From: Bradyrhizobium sp. 164
GTDB taxonomy: Bacteria > Pseudomonadota > Alphaproteobacteria > Rhizobiales > Xanthobacteraceae
Length of the DNA: 64,000 nt
Reading direction: 5' to 3'
NCBI RefSeq assembly: GCF_023073715.1
Contig: NZ_JADPKA010000008.1
Location: forward strand, 186,001 to 250,000
A program made the translations under genes and the position numbers. Under the pieces are notes generated by a model. The model was given only the letters and a program-made list of their open reading frames with translations. It did not search any database and was not told the origin of the DNA. Shown in pieces: positions 9,186 through 18,386 of this stretch (position 1 is the first letter of the stretch; each line of letters opens with the position of its first letter).

Positions 9186-9389
9186 ATGCGTAAACAGGAT
9201 TTCGGTTTCGACTATCACCGCTATCACCGCCTGCTGCGGGAGGCGGACAACGAAGACAAGCGGCTGGCCCTGATCGAGCTCCTGATCGAGGAAAAGGCAA
9301 GGGACCGGCTGGCCGCCCAGCGCGCTTCGGATCGCGCCGCCATGACGGCGCACACCATTGCCACGGTGCTGAGAAACGGTCGCAACTGA
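9186..9389 (+). CDS. Small conserved-looking helical protein, unknown function
   Basis: A 67-residue charged protein (MRKQDFGFDYHRYHRLL..., ending RNGRN). It has Arg/Asp/Glu-rich helical segments, including DKRLALIELLIEEKARDRL. There is no signal peptide or membrane segment. A GGGGGCG lies just upstream of the ATG at 9186. Composition and codon use are like the neighbours, which argues for a real gene. I do not recognise the family; it may be a short regulatory or scaffold protein. Confidence 0.6.
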   Translation: MRKQDFGFDYHRYHRLLREADNEDKRLALIELLIEEKARDRLAAQRASDRAAMTAHTIATVLRNGRN

Positions 9390-9538
9390 GGCTTGCGAGC
9401 TCGTCCCGGCGCGTGAGAACACGAGGCGATTGCGACTTCATTAACGATGCCTCGCAATCTGGCGTCAAACTTTTTGCTCTAAGAGTTCCCCCACCTGAGG
9501 CAAATCAGGGTCAATAACCAATAAGGGGGGAAGTGAAC

Positions 9539-9694
9539 ATGAGCATGATCTCGCTCGCCGTGATGCCGGCCGCCGTCGAAGCGCGGTTCGCCGTTTCTTC
9601 GTTCAAGACCATCTTGCTGTTCTGCTGCACGGGCCTGGCCGTCTCGTTCGGCTTGATCGCGCGTGGCATCGATCTCAGCGCCGGCCTGATCTGA
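9539..9694 (+). CDS. Small single-span membrane protein
   Basis: A 51-residue open frame with a very strong ribosome site (AAGGGGGGAAG just upstream of the ATG at 9539). It is followed within 25 bases by a good intrinsic terminator. The product (MSMISLAVMPAAVEARFAVS..., then ILLFCCTGLAVSFGLIA) has one hydrophobic span near residues 24-43 and ends DLSAGLI. The ribosome site plus terminator make a dedicated single-gene transcript likely. Function unknown. Confidence 0.65.
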   Translation: MSMISLAVMPAAVEARFAVSSFKTILLFCCTGLAVSFGLIARGIDLSAGLI

Positions 9695-9716
9695 CAGCGC
9701 GCCGAGCTGTTTCGCC

Positions 9717-9748
9717 AAATGGCCGCCCCCCCGACGGGCGGCCATTTT
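9717..9748 (+). terminator. Intrinsic terminator after the small membrane protein
   Basis: AAATGGCCGCCC (9717-9728) pairs perfectly with GGGCGGCCATTT (9736-9747) around a 7-base loop, with T at 9748 and CGTTTGG after it. The 12-bp stem symmetry means it could also stop minus-strand transcription from the receiver gene. Confidence 0.85.
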
Positions 9749-9761
9749 CGTTTGGCGATCT

Positions 9762-9829
9762 CAGTGCGGCGTCTCGCCGTCACCAGTGCGGCGTCTACGC
9801 CGTCACCAGGGAGGCGTCCACGCCATCAC
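9762..9829. repeat. Three imperfect 22-23 bp tandem repeats at the end of a receiver gene
   Basis: Units start at 9762, 9784 and 9807, each CAG(T/G)G(C/A)GGCGTC..CGCC(G/A)TCAC. A partial fourth copy (CAGTGCGGCG, from 9831) is the last codons and stop of the receiver gene. The array therefore looks like duplication of the 3' end of that gene into the spacer. Confidence 0.8.
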
Positions 9830-10207
9830 TCAGTGCGGCGCCTTCTCTGTGGCTTCCGGAAACATCGAATCGATCATCGCCTTGAGCTGATCCATCGCGA
9901 TCGGCTTGCGCAGGATCGGCCTTCGCCGCAGCAAGGACGGCAGCAGCTCCGGTCCATAACCCGTCGCGAACAGAAACGGTTTTCCGCGTCGCTCGATCAG
10001 ATCGGCGACGGGATCGACGTAGACGCCCATCAGATTGATGTCGAGGATGGCCAGATCATACTGCGCGGTCATGGCAAAGGCGCTGGCGTCGCGGACATTG
10101 TCCGCTTCCGCGACGACGCGGTGGCCGAGCTCCTCCACCATGTCGGCGATCATCATCCGGATCAACGCCTCGTCTTCGACCAGGAAAACGGAGAGTCCGT
10201 CCGCCAT
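9830..10207 (-). CDS. Stand-alone response regulator receiver domain
   Basis: A 125-residue CheY-like protein with no output domain. The acidic pocket is VEDEALIRMM, the phosphoacceptor Asp lies in DLAILDINLMG, the switch Thr in FLFATGYG, and the Lys in ILRKPI. Such lone receivers in Bradyrhizobium usually work as phosphate sinks or by protein contact. No sensor kinase is next to it. The ATG is at 10207. The gene ends in a region that is repeated downstream. Confidence 0.9.
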   Translation of the reverse strand: MADGLSVFLVEDEALIRMMIADMVEELGHRVVAEADNVRDASAFAMTAQYDLAILDINLMGVYVDPVADLIERRGKPFLFATGYGPELLPSLLRRRPILRKPIAMDQLKAMIDSMFPEATEKAPH

Positions 10208-10319
10208 ATCAACCCCGCAGTCAGCCTTACGAAGCTAACCATAACCGAATTGCGGAGAGGATACACGAATTCGTGGCCGCCGCCCTTAATTCAGACGCGC
10301 CCGATCCGATTCAACTTGA

Positions 10320-11120
10320 TCAATCCAGTCCTCGCTCGTGGCTCAGGCGCACCATCTCCTGAATGAACACCTGCTTCTGCTTGTCATCGAGGCTCGAATA
10401 GAGCGGCTCGGCCGCGTCGGCCACGTTGCGCTGGTCGGCCGCCCGGTCGATCAGGAACTGCGCCTCGTTGCGCATCTGCTCGATGATGTCGTCGGGCGGA
10501 TCGCGCTTGGCGCGCGCGACCCGAAGGTTGAGCCGCTCTGCACCATTATGCCCGAGGTAGTGCATGGCGCTCGAGAAGCCGTACCAGTGCTTCTCCTGAT
10601 CGGGCGTGAGGTTCAGTTCGGTCTTGATCCGCTCGATATAGGCATCGCTGTTGGCAACGATCTGTTCCGCGCTCTGCTGCGGAGCGCCGGTCTGGGTGAG
10701 AACCGTGACATCCTTATTTTCTTTGTTGTCCTTGCCATTCTGCGGGGCGTTCTTCGCTTCCTTGCTCGCTTTGGAGCCCTTCCCCGCCTTGGCGCTCTTG
10801 GCGTCCTTGTCCTTGCCGCCCGGCTGCTTGGCATCCTTGCTTGCATCCTTGCTGGCCTCCTTGGGCGGCGGCGCCTGATTGCCATTGTTGCCGACGCCGA
10901 GCACGCCGGTGAAGACGCCCACCACGCCGCCGATGGCGCCGCCAAGCACGCCGCCGACCGGACCTGCCGCCTTGTTTCCGGCCGCCGCGCCCTCCTGAAC
11001 GCCTTTGACCAGACCTTGGGCGTTCGCCACCGCGGCGACGCCCAGCAGCAGCGCGAGCACGGACCCCAGCGCAAACCATCGTCGCAGGTGAAGCCGCGCT
11101 GGCAGCACCGGTTTGATCAT
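10320..11120 (-). CDS. LTXXQ-motif periplasmic protein
   Basis: A 266-residue protein. I chose the ATG at 11120 because GGAG lies about seven bases upstream; an ATG at 11132 would add four residues. It has a signal peptide (LRRWFALGSVLALLLGVAAVANAQ), then a Gly/Ala-rich segment (GGVLGGAIGGVVGVFTGVLG) that could insert in or lie on a membrane, then a Lys/Asp/Ala-rich linker with KDASKDAKQ repeats. The C-terminal ~120 residues are helical with LNLTPDQEKHW, matching the LTXXQ motif of CpxP/Spy-like periplasmic stress proteins. Exact role unknown. Confidence 0.8.
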   Translation of the reverse strand: MIKPVLPARLHLRRWFALGSVLALLLGVAAVANAQGLVKGVQEGAAAGNKAAGPVGGVLGGAIGGVVGVFTGVLGVGNNGNQAPPPKEASKDASKDAKQPGGKDKDAKSAKAGKGSKASKEAKNAPQNGKDNKENKDVTVLTQTGAPQQSAEQIVANSDAYIERIKTELNLTPDQEKHWYGFSSAMHYLGHNGAERLNLRVARAKRDPPDDIIEQMRNEAQFLIDRAADQRNVADAAEPLYSSLDDKQKQVFIQEMVRLSHERGLD

Positions 11121-11605
11121 TCTCGTCTCCATCGTCGATCTGGCTGGCCTCTCCGGCGAAAGGCCCATGACAATTGCAACTCTATCGTTTCCGCCGCGCC
11201 GAGGTCCAGACGCCACCAATCGCCGTCCACGCCCGAAAAGTCTTTCGCGCGAAGCGGTTATGCAGGCTTATTCGAAACTGCGGCGTAATTGCGCACAGAT
11301 CGTTCGAGGGCTCGCTTGCGCGAAGTGTGCGCCGCAAAAATGAACGTCCGCGGTTTGCCTGCAGCACACGGTCGTGAATGCGCTCGCGATCCTGCCGGGC
11401 ACACCAATAGTTCTAGACGAGGAGCCGTTCGGCTTTCTCGACAGACGCGATCAATCATGATCTGATCGCGCTACCAATTTGCTGCGACCTCGCGTGAAAT
11501 GCCGACGCGGGCCGACGGCACCAATAAGAAAATCCAACAACGAGAACTCAAGAAAGAAGTCTCTCAGAGGAAACTCCAACAACAACACCCAAGCGAGGAA
11601 ACGAG
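11121..11605. other. Long intergenic region upstream of the sugar ABC operon
   Basis: It lies between divergent genes (LTXXQ protein to the left, sugar-binding protein to the right), so both promoters should be here. It ends with GAGGAAACGAG, the ribosome site for the binding protein. The last 80 bases are AC-rich and unstructured. I find no convincing operator palindrome. Confidence 0.5.
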
Positions 11606-12946
11606 ATGTCACGCAAGACACTGACGCGACGTCAATTTGTGGCTGCCACTGCAATGTCCTCCGCGGCGCTGATCACGGCGCCTTATGTCAGAGGCGCTTA
11701 CGCCGCCGGCAAGCTCTCAATCGGGTTCTGGGACCATTGGGTGCCCGGCGCCAACAAGGCCTCGACCGATCTCGTCAACGAATGGGCCGCGAAGGAGAAG
11801 GTGGAAGTCTCCATCGACTACATCACCAGCAACAACAAGAAGATCGAGCTGACCGCCGCGGCCGAAGCCCAGGCCAAGTCGGGTCATGACATTCTTCAGA
11901 TGCCGAGCTGGTGGCCGCAGGCCTATGCCGAGAATCTCGAGCCGCTCAACGACGTCGTGGAGCCGCTCCTCAAGCAGAATGGCGAGGTGAACGGCACCGT
12001 CAAATATCTCGGGAATTCGGGCGGCAAATGGCTCGCGGTGCCCGCGACCCCCGGCAGCCAGATCAAGGGGCCCTGCTCCCGCATCGATTTGATGAAGCAG
12101 CACGCCGGCATCGACGTACAGGAGATGTACCCGGCCGGCAGCCCGCCCAAGGCGGACAACTGGACCATGGAGACCTTCCTGAAGGCAGCCGAGGCTTGCC
12201 AGAAGGCTGGCTTTGCATTCGGCATCGGCCTCGGCGAGACCACCGACAGCGTGGATACCGCCGGCGCGATCTTTCAGTCCTTCGGGGCCGAGCTCGTCAA
12301 CGCCAAGGGCGATATCACGGTGAAGACCGATCAGGTTCGCCAGGCCATGGAATTCTACAAGAAGCTGATCGCGTTCCTGCCGCCGGATGCACCCTCCTGG
12401 GACGACGCTTCGAACAACAAATGGCTGATCTCCGGCCGTGGTGCGATGATCCTGAATCCGCCGAGCGCCTGGGCTGTTGCCAAGCGCGATGCGCCGCAGG
12501 TCGCCGAGCAGTGCTGGACGCACGGCTTCCCGTCCGGTCCGAAGGGCCGGTTTGCGCCGTACCTGCCGTACTTCTGGGGCGTCTGGAGCTTCGGCAAGAA
12601 CAAGGAGGCGGCCAAGAGCCTGCTCGTTCACTTGTCCGCGCCGTCATCGATCGAGAAGTTCGTCGCGGTGAGCGGCGGCTATGATCTGCCGGCGTATGCG
12701 AACATGACCAAGTTCAAGACCTGGGCGGAAGAAGGGCCGCCGAAGGGAACGCTCTATCACTATCCGGACCCGCACAAGCATCAGACGCTGTCGATCGCGG
12801 CATCGCCGGCGCCGCCCAAGATCGCACAGCAGATCTACTTCCAGGCGACGCTGACCAAAATGGCACTGCGTTATGCGCGGGGCGAGACGTTGGAGCAGGC
12901 GCTCGCCTGGGCCGAGGGCGAGTGCGAAGGCTTCATGCGGAGCTAG
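11606..12946 (+). CDS. Family 1 sugar ABC transporter substrate-binding protein
   Basis: A 446-residue binding protein with a Tat signal (SRKTLTRRQFVAATAMSS, cleavage near AYAAG). It has the family 1 layout with hinge strands, DILQMPSWWPQAYAENLEPL and YFWGVWSFGKNKEAAK. It is the first gene of a complete importer of the carbohydrate CUT1 type (permeases at 13095 and 14033, ATPase at 14965). Start ATG 11606 follows GAGGAAACGAG. The ligand cannot be read from sequence; the aromatic-rich pocket fits a sugar, polyol or glycoside. Confidence 0.9.
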   Translation: MSRKTLTRRQFVAATAMSSAALITAPYVRGAYAAGKLSIGFWDHWVPGANKASTDLVNEWAAKEKVEVSIDYITSNNKKIELTAAAEAQAKSGHDILQMPSWWPQAYAENLEPLNDVVEPLLKQNGEVNGTVKYLGNSGGKWLAVPATPGSQIKGPCSRIDLMKQHAGIDVQEMYPAGSPPKADNWTMETFLKAAEACQKAGFAFGIGLGETTDSVDTAGAIFQSFGAELVNAKGDITVKTDQVRQAMEFYKKLIAFLPPDAPSWDDASNNKWLISGRGAMILNPPSAWAVAKRDAPQVAEQCWTHGFPSGPKGRFAPYLPYFWGVWSFGKNKEAAKSLLVHLSAPSSIEKFVAVSGGYDLPAYANMTKFKTWAEEGPPKGTLYHYPDPHKHQTLSIAASPAPPKIAQQIYFQATLTKMALRYARGETLEQALAWAEGECEGFMRS

Positions 12947-13019
12947 GCCGGGGCCTGCTGACAGGGCGGCTCGCGTCACGTGCGTGAGCTGCCCGGGCTG
13001 CATGCTTCAATCCGCTTGA

Positions 13020-13047
13020 CCGTGAAGCCGCATGGCCGGCTTCACGG
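13020..13047 (+). terminator. Intra-operon hairpin between binding protein and first permease
   Basis: CCGTGAAGCCG (13020-13030) pairs with CGGCTTCACGG (13037-13047) around a six-base loop, without a T run. Stable hairpins in this position usually protect the upstream binding-protein mRNA and lower expression of the permeases; that role is inferred here. Confidence 0.65.
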
Positions 13048-13094
13048 TTGGACAGCATAAGAGCATAGAGAAAGACTAATCCAAGGAATCTGAC

Positions 13095-14033
13095 ATGGCC
13101 GATGTCGTCGTTGAGCGAGGTCGCGTCGCCCGTGCGGCGGGCGCCCGCAGGGGATCGAGCCTGCGCAATGCGCTCGGGCGCAAATCGACGGTGGCGTTTT
13201 TCCTGACGCTGCCGCTGATCCTCCTGATCGCGCTGCTCGTGCTCTACCCCGCCTTCTATTCCGTTCATCTGGCGACGCTGAACAAGTCGATGACGAAGTT
13301 CGTCGGCTTCGGCAACTTCACCTTCCTGTTCAAGCGCGAGACGTTCTGGATGGTGGTGCAGCAGTCCTGCATCTTCGCGATCACGGCCGTGATCTTCAAG
13401 GCGCTGATCGGCTTCATCGTCGCGCATTTCGTCCACAACATTCCGGCCAAGGGCCAGCGCAAATGGCGCGGCATGCTGCTGGTGCCCTGGGTGATCCCAC
13501 CGGCGATGAGCACGCTGGCCTGGCTGTGGCTGTTCGACCCTTCCTACAGCGCCTTCAATTACACGCTGTCCTTCTTCGGCGTCGGCCCGATCCCCTGGCT
13601 CGGCGACACCTTCTGGGCACGCTTCTCCGTCATCCTCGTCAACATCTGGTACGGCGCGCCATTCTTCATGATCATGTATCTGGCCGCGCTGAAATCCGTC
13701 CCCGATCAACTCTACGAGGCCGCCGCGATCGATGGCGCCAATTGGTGGCAGCGGATCTGGTACGTCACCTTGCCGATGATGCGCAACATCATCGCCATCA
13801 CCACGCTGTTCTCGCTGATCGTCACCTTCGCCAATTTCGACATCGTGCGCATCCTGACCTCAGGCGGTCCGCTGGATACGACGCATCTGTTCGCCACCTG
13901 GGCGTTCCAGGTCGGCATCCAGAGCAGCGACATTCCGCTCGGCGCCTGTGTCTCGCTGTTCATGGTGCCGATCCTGGCGGTCGCTGCGATCTTCATCCTG
14001 CGCGATGTCAACAAACGCGGAAACGAAGCCTGA
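13095..14033 (+). CDS. Sugar ABC transporter permease (MalF-type)
   Basis: A 312-residue inner-membrane permease. After a basic N-terminus of about 30 residues the first span is FLTLPLILLIALLVLYPAFYS. Six spans are apparent. The ATPase-contact EAA loop reads YEAAAIDGANWWQRIWYVTLP, close to the CUT1 consensus. It is the second gene of the importer, and its stop codon overlaps the next start by one base. Confidence 0.92.
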   Translation: MADVVVERGRVARAAGARRGSSLRNALGRKSTVAFFLTLPLILLIALLVLYPAFYSVHLATLNKSMTKFVGFGNFTFLFKRETFWMVVQQSCIFAITAVIFKALIGFIVAHFVHNIPAKGQRKWRGMLLVPWVIPPAMSTLAWLWLFDPSYSAFNYTLSFFGVGPIPWLGDTFWARFSVILVNIWYGAPFFMIMYLAALKSVPDQLYEAAAIDGANWWQRIWYVTLPMMRNIIAITTLFSLIVTFANFDIVRILTSGGPLDTTHLFATWAFQVGIQSSDIPLGACVSLFMVPILAVAAIFILRDVNKRGNEA

Positions 14034-14944
14034 TGAGCACGCTCGCAATCGACAAGGCCGGCCCCTCCCGCAAGATCAAGTATGGCAGCATGAGCCGCGA
14101 CCGCGCCTGGGCGCTGCGCTGGTCCTATTTCTTCCTGGTGCTGTTCGCGATCTTCTTCCTGACGCCGCCAATCTACATGCTGATCACCTCGCTCAAGAGC
14201 AGCGCGGAGATATCGGCGGCAACCAATCCCTGGTGGGTGTTCCACCCGACGCTGTCGAACTATGTCGAGCTGCTGAGCTCGAACCAGTTTCTGCGCTTCT
14301 TCTGGAACTCGTCGATCGTGTCGATCGTGGTCGTGATCATCACGATGCTGATCAGCATCCCCGCGGCCTTTGCGCTGGCGCGGATGAAGTTCTGGGGCTC
14401 AGCGACGCTGGCCACCGGTGTCTTTCTTACCTACCTGATCCCGGACAGTCTTCTCTTCATCCCGCTGTTCAAGATGCTCGGGGTCGTCCAGGACTACACC
14501 GGCATCACGCTGCTCAACCGATGGTACGTGCTGCTGTTCATCTATCCGACGTTGACGGTGCCGTTCTGCACGTGGATCATGATCGGCTATTTCGCCTCGA
14601 TCCCGAAGGAGCTCGATGAAGCCGCCCTCATCGACGGCGCCTCGTGGCTCCAGACCTTGACCCGGATCTTCATTCCCGTTGCATTGCCCGGGCTGATCGC
14701 GGCGACCATCTTCGCCTTTACGGTGTCCTGGGCCCAGTTCCTCTATCCGCTGGTGTTCACGACCTCGATCGATCAGCTCGTGCTGCCGGTCGGCATCACC
14801 ACCACACTGATCAAGGGCGACGTCTTCAACTGGGGACAGATCATGACCGGCGCGCTGCTTGGCGCCGCGCCGCCGCTGATCATCTACGCCTTCCTGATGG
14901 ACTATTACATTGCCGGCCTGACCGCCGGCGCGACGAAGGGTTGA
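14033..14944 (+). CDS. Sugar ABC transporter permease (MalG-type)
   Basis: A 303-residue permease whose ATG (14033-14035) shares one base with the TGA of the preceding permease, a translational-coupling arrangement. It has about six membrane spans, starting at YFFLVLFAIFFLTPPIYMLI. The EAA loop is LDEAALIDGASWLQTLTRIFIP. A long in-frame extension upstream is only the shadow of the first permease. The ATPase gene starts 20 bases after it. Confidence 0.92.
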   Translation: MSTLAIDKAGPSRKIKYGSMSRDRAWALRWSYFFLVLFAIFFLTPPIYMLITSLKSSAEISAATNPWWVFHPTLSNYVELLSSNQFLRFFWNSSIVSIVVVIITMLISIPAAFALARMKFWGSATLATGVFLTYLIPDSLLFIPLFKMLGVVQDYTGITLLNRWYVLLFIYPTLTVPFCTWIMIGYFASIPKELDEAALIDGASWLQTLTRIFIPVALPGLIAATIFAFTVSWAQFLYPLVFTTSIDQLVLPVGITTTLIKGDVFNWGQIMTGALLGAAPPLIIYAFLMDYYIAGLTAGATKG

Positions 14945-14964
14945 AATTGAGGGGTTGAAGTGCA

Positions 14965-16065
<1,101 letters not shown>

Positions 16066-16099
16066 TGCCGGTCCAAGAAACTCGCGCAGGCAGGAGACG

Positions 16100-17089
16100 A
16101 TGGCGACCAACAAGAAGAAGATTTTCGTTACGCAAACTTTGTCGCAAGGGGCACGCGCCCTCCTCACCCAGCGGGACGATATCGAGCTCGTCGAGTTTCC
16201 GAACCTGATCTCCGCCAAGGACTTCGAGGCTCTGCTCAAGAGCCATGCACCGGTCCATGGCGTCGCGCTCGGCGCCACCGCCTTTGGCGAGACCGAGCTC
16301 GACGCCGCGAAGGACATGAAGGTGGTGACCCGCATCGGCGTCGGCTACGACGCCGTCGACGTGCCCGCCCTCTCCCGCCGCAAGGTGCCGCTGATGGTCG
16401 CTGGCAGTGCCAACTCGCCCTCGGTCGCGGAAGCCGCGCTGTTCATGATGCTGACGCTGGCGAAGCGCGCGCAGGAATTGCACGCTTGCGTCAAGGACGG
16501 CAAATGGGCCGACCGGCTCGGCATGCTGCCGTTCGATCTCTACGGCAAGACCGTGCTGATCATCGGCTTCGGCCGTATCGGCAGTCGCACCGCCAAGCGC
16601 TGCCTAGCGATGGAGATGAAGGTACAGGTCTATGATCCCTACAAGCCGGCTGCCGATATCAAGGCCGCCGGCTGCGAGCCCGTCGCCGATTTCGATGCCG
16701 CGCTGCCTCATGCCGATTTCGTCACCATCCATTGTCCGAAGACGCCGGAGACGGTCGGCCTGTTCGATGCGGCACGGATCGGCGGGATGAAGCCGAAATC
16801 CTACCTCATCAACACCGCGCGCGGCGGCATCGTGAAAGAGGCCGCGCTCTATGACGCGCTGGTCTCCGGCAAGCTCGCCGGTGCCGGTATCGATGTGTTC
16901 GAGGTGGAGCCGCCGCCGCTCAGCAACGCACTGTTTGCCCTGCCCAACGTCATCATGGCCCCGCATGTTGCCGGCGTTACCATCGAGGCCGTGAGCCGCA
17001 TGAGCGAGCAGACCGCGCGCAACATCCTGAGTGCGCTGGACGGCGATCCCATCCGGCAGAACGTCATCAACCAGGACGTGCTGGGCTGA
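16100..17089 (+). CDS. D-2-hydroxyacid dehydrogenase (phosphoglycerate dehydrogenase-like)
   Basis: A 329-residue NAD-dependent D-2-hydroxyacid dehydrogenase. The nucleotide-binding motif is VLIIGFGRIGS. The catalytic trio is visible as Arg in INTARGGIV, Glu in DVFEVEPPP and His in MAPHVAGVT. It follows the sugar importer ATPase by 34 bases on the same strand, so it probably acts on the imported substrate or a breakdown product such as a 2-keto or 2-hydroxy acid. Too short for SerA with an ACT domain, so not assigned as serA. Confidence 0.88.
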   Translation: MATNKKKIFVTQTLSQGARALLTQRDDIELVEFPNLISAKDFEALLKSHAPVHGVALGATAFGETELDAAKDMKVVTRIGVGYDAVDVPALSRRKVPLMVAGSANSPSVAEAALFMMLTLAKRAQELHACVKDGKWADRLGMLPFDLYGKTVLIIGFGRIGSRTAKRCLAMEMKVQVYDPYKPAADIKAAGCEPVADFDAALPHADFVTIHCPKTPETVGLFDAARIGGMKPKSYLINTARGGIVKEAALYDALVSGKLAGAGIDVFEVEPPPLSNALFALPNVIMAPHVAGVTIEAVSRMSEQTARNILSALDGDPIRQNVINQDVLG

Positions 17090-17257
17090 GCCGAACTCCG
17101 GGCGGGCGGCGCAGGCGCTCGCTTGGGACGACCAAAAACCGTCCCATTTTGGTGCAGATCGAGCCCCAACTCAGCCTTAATCAAACGCGCGTAATGAGCC
17201 AGGGCGCACCGGCAGTGGGACAGACCAGCCGGCCGCGTCGAGCTGGAGGATGGACCC

Positions 17258-17731
17258 TTGGCAGAGATCGACCCGACCGACCACGCGCTGGCGACCATCG
17301 CCAGCATTTTAGAGCACCCCGAGCCCGTTCTCGTCGTACGGGAGACCGAGACCGAAATGATGGTCGCTGGTGAACGTGAGCACATCGCCGCCGACGAGCA
17401 GCCAATTGTCGACGAGCATCCAGTGGTCGAGGAGCAGCCGCTGGTGCCGGAGCACACTGATGCGGATGGCTACAGCAAGGTCGGCCCGGGCCCGATGGTG
17501 GCGATCCGCCTCAAATGGACAGTCCATCGCGGCGACGACGGCCAATTCTACGTCCACGAGACCATCGGCGAGCAGTCGGCGCCCGTGGTTAGCGGCCCGA
17601 TGACGAGCGAAGCCGCCGTGCATTTCGTCGACGCGCAGGAGCACGAAGCGCATCGGCGTTTCGAAGAGCTGCGCAGCGAAATTGCCGGCCGCAGCTCGCT
17701 CGCCGAATTCGAGCGCAAGGGCGAAGCGTAG
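17258..17731 (+). CDS. Hypothetical acidic protein
   Basis: A 157-residue protein starting at a TTG at 17258, chosen because GGAGG lies about eight bases upstream and no in-frame ATG or GTG precedes it. Residues about 46-66 hold an acidic repeat-like stretch (DEQPIVDEHPVVEEQPLVPE). The C-terminal ~85 residues look like a small folded domain (VAIRLKWTVHRGDDGQFYV). No signal or membrane segment. I do not recognise the family. Confidence 0.7.
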   Translation: MAEIDPTDHALATIASILEHPEPVLVVRETETEMMVAGEREHIAADEQPIVDEHPVVEEQPLVPEHTDADGYSKVGPGPMVAIRLKWTVHRGDDGQFYVHETIGEQSAPVVSGPMTSEAAVHFVDAQEHEAHRRFEELRSEIAGRSSLAEFERKGEA

Positions 17732-17746
17732 GTTTACGTCGCTGTA

Positions 17747-17771
17747 CACCTCTCCCCGCCGGGGAGAGGTG
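17747..17771. terminator. Bidirectional hairpin between convergent genes
   Basis: CACCTCTCCCC (17747-17757) and GGGGAGAGGTG (17761-17771) form a perfect 11-bp stem with a three-base loop between two converging genes. There is no T run. The core is of a type often seen between genes in alphaproteobacteria. Confidence 0.65.
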
Positions 17772-17783
17772 AAGGCCGAGCAT

Positions 17784-18293
17784 CTACTTCCTTCCCAGAT
17801 AATCCTTCTTCACGAGTTCGACGCCGGCGTGCCGCAACAGGTCGTAGGCCGTCGTCACGTGAAAGAAGAACTGCGGGACGCTGAAGGTCAGCAGCAGCGT
17901 TCGTCCGGTGAATGGCAGCTCGGTGCCGTTCTTCAGCTTGAAGAACACATTGCGTTCGGCCGACGCGTCTATCTCGGCGCGCGGCAGGCTTTCGATGAAC
18001 TCGATCGACGTCGCGATGCGTGCCTGAAGTCCGGCCATGTCGTGCTCCAGCACCGGCAGCGTGATCGGTTCGCGCTCCGCCAGCAAGGCCGGGGCGACCA
18101 CGCCATGGCGGCAGGCCTCGCCGACCTGCTGCGCCAGATCGTACATGTTCGGCGCCAGGCGCATACCGAGCAGAACCGCCGGATTGAACTTGCGGGTCTC
18201 GGCATAGGCCACGCCCTTGTCGAGCAATCCGGACAGGTTGCGCAAGTACGGCACGAAGAGGCCTACCGAGGCCTCGTACATCGAGATCGTCAC
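17784..18293 (-). CDS. DUF1993 family protein
   Basis: A 169-residue protein of the DUF1993 family, a DinB-like four-helix bundle. It has the typical start MTISMYEASVGLFVPYLRNLSG and ends FHVTTAYDLLRHAGVELVKKDYLGR. I chose the GTG at 18293 because it gives the family's usual MTISMY start; the ATG at 18281 is a second option. The frame stays open over 300 codons further upstream, but there it only mirrors the divergent dehydratase-like gene. Function unknown. Confidence 0.85.
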   Translation of the reverse strand: MTISMYEASVGLFVPYLRNLSGLLDKGVAYAETRKFNPAVLLGMRLAPNMYDLAQQVGEACRHGVVAPALLAEREPITLPVLEHDMAGLQARIATSIEFIESLPRAEIDASAERNVFFKLKNGTELPFTGRTLLLTFSVPQFFFHVTTAYDLLRHAGVELVKKDYLGRK

Positions 18294-18386
18294 CTCTGAA
18301 TTCCCTTCAATTCCGCCTCGCCAGCGACGGGCATCTGGTCTAAATCCACCCCGCACAATGACAGCTCGGGCACGGGTGGAAAAGAG

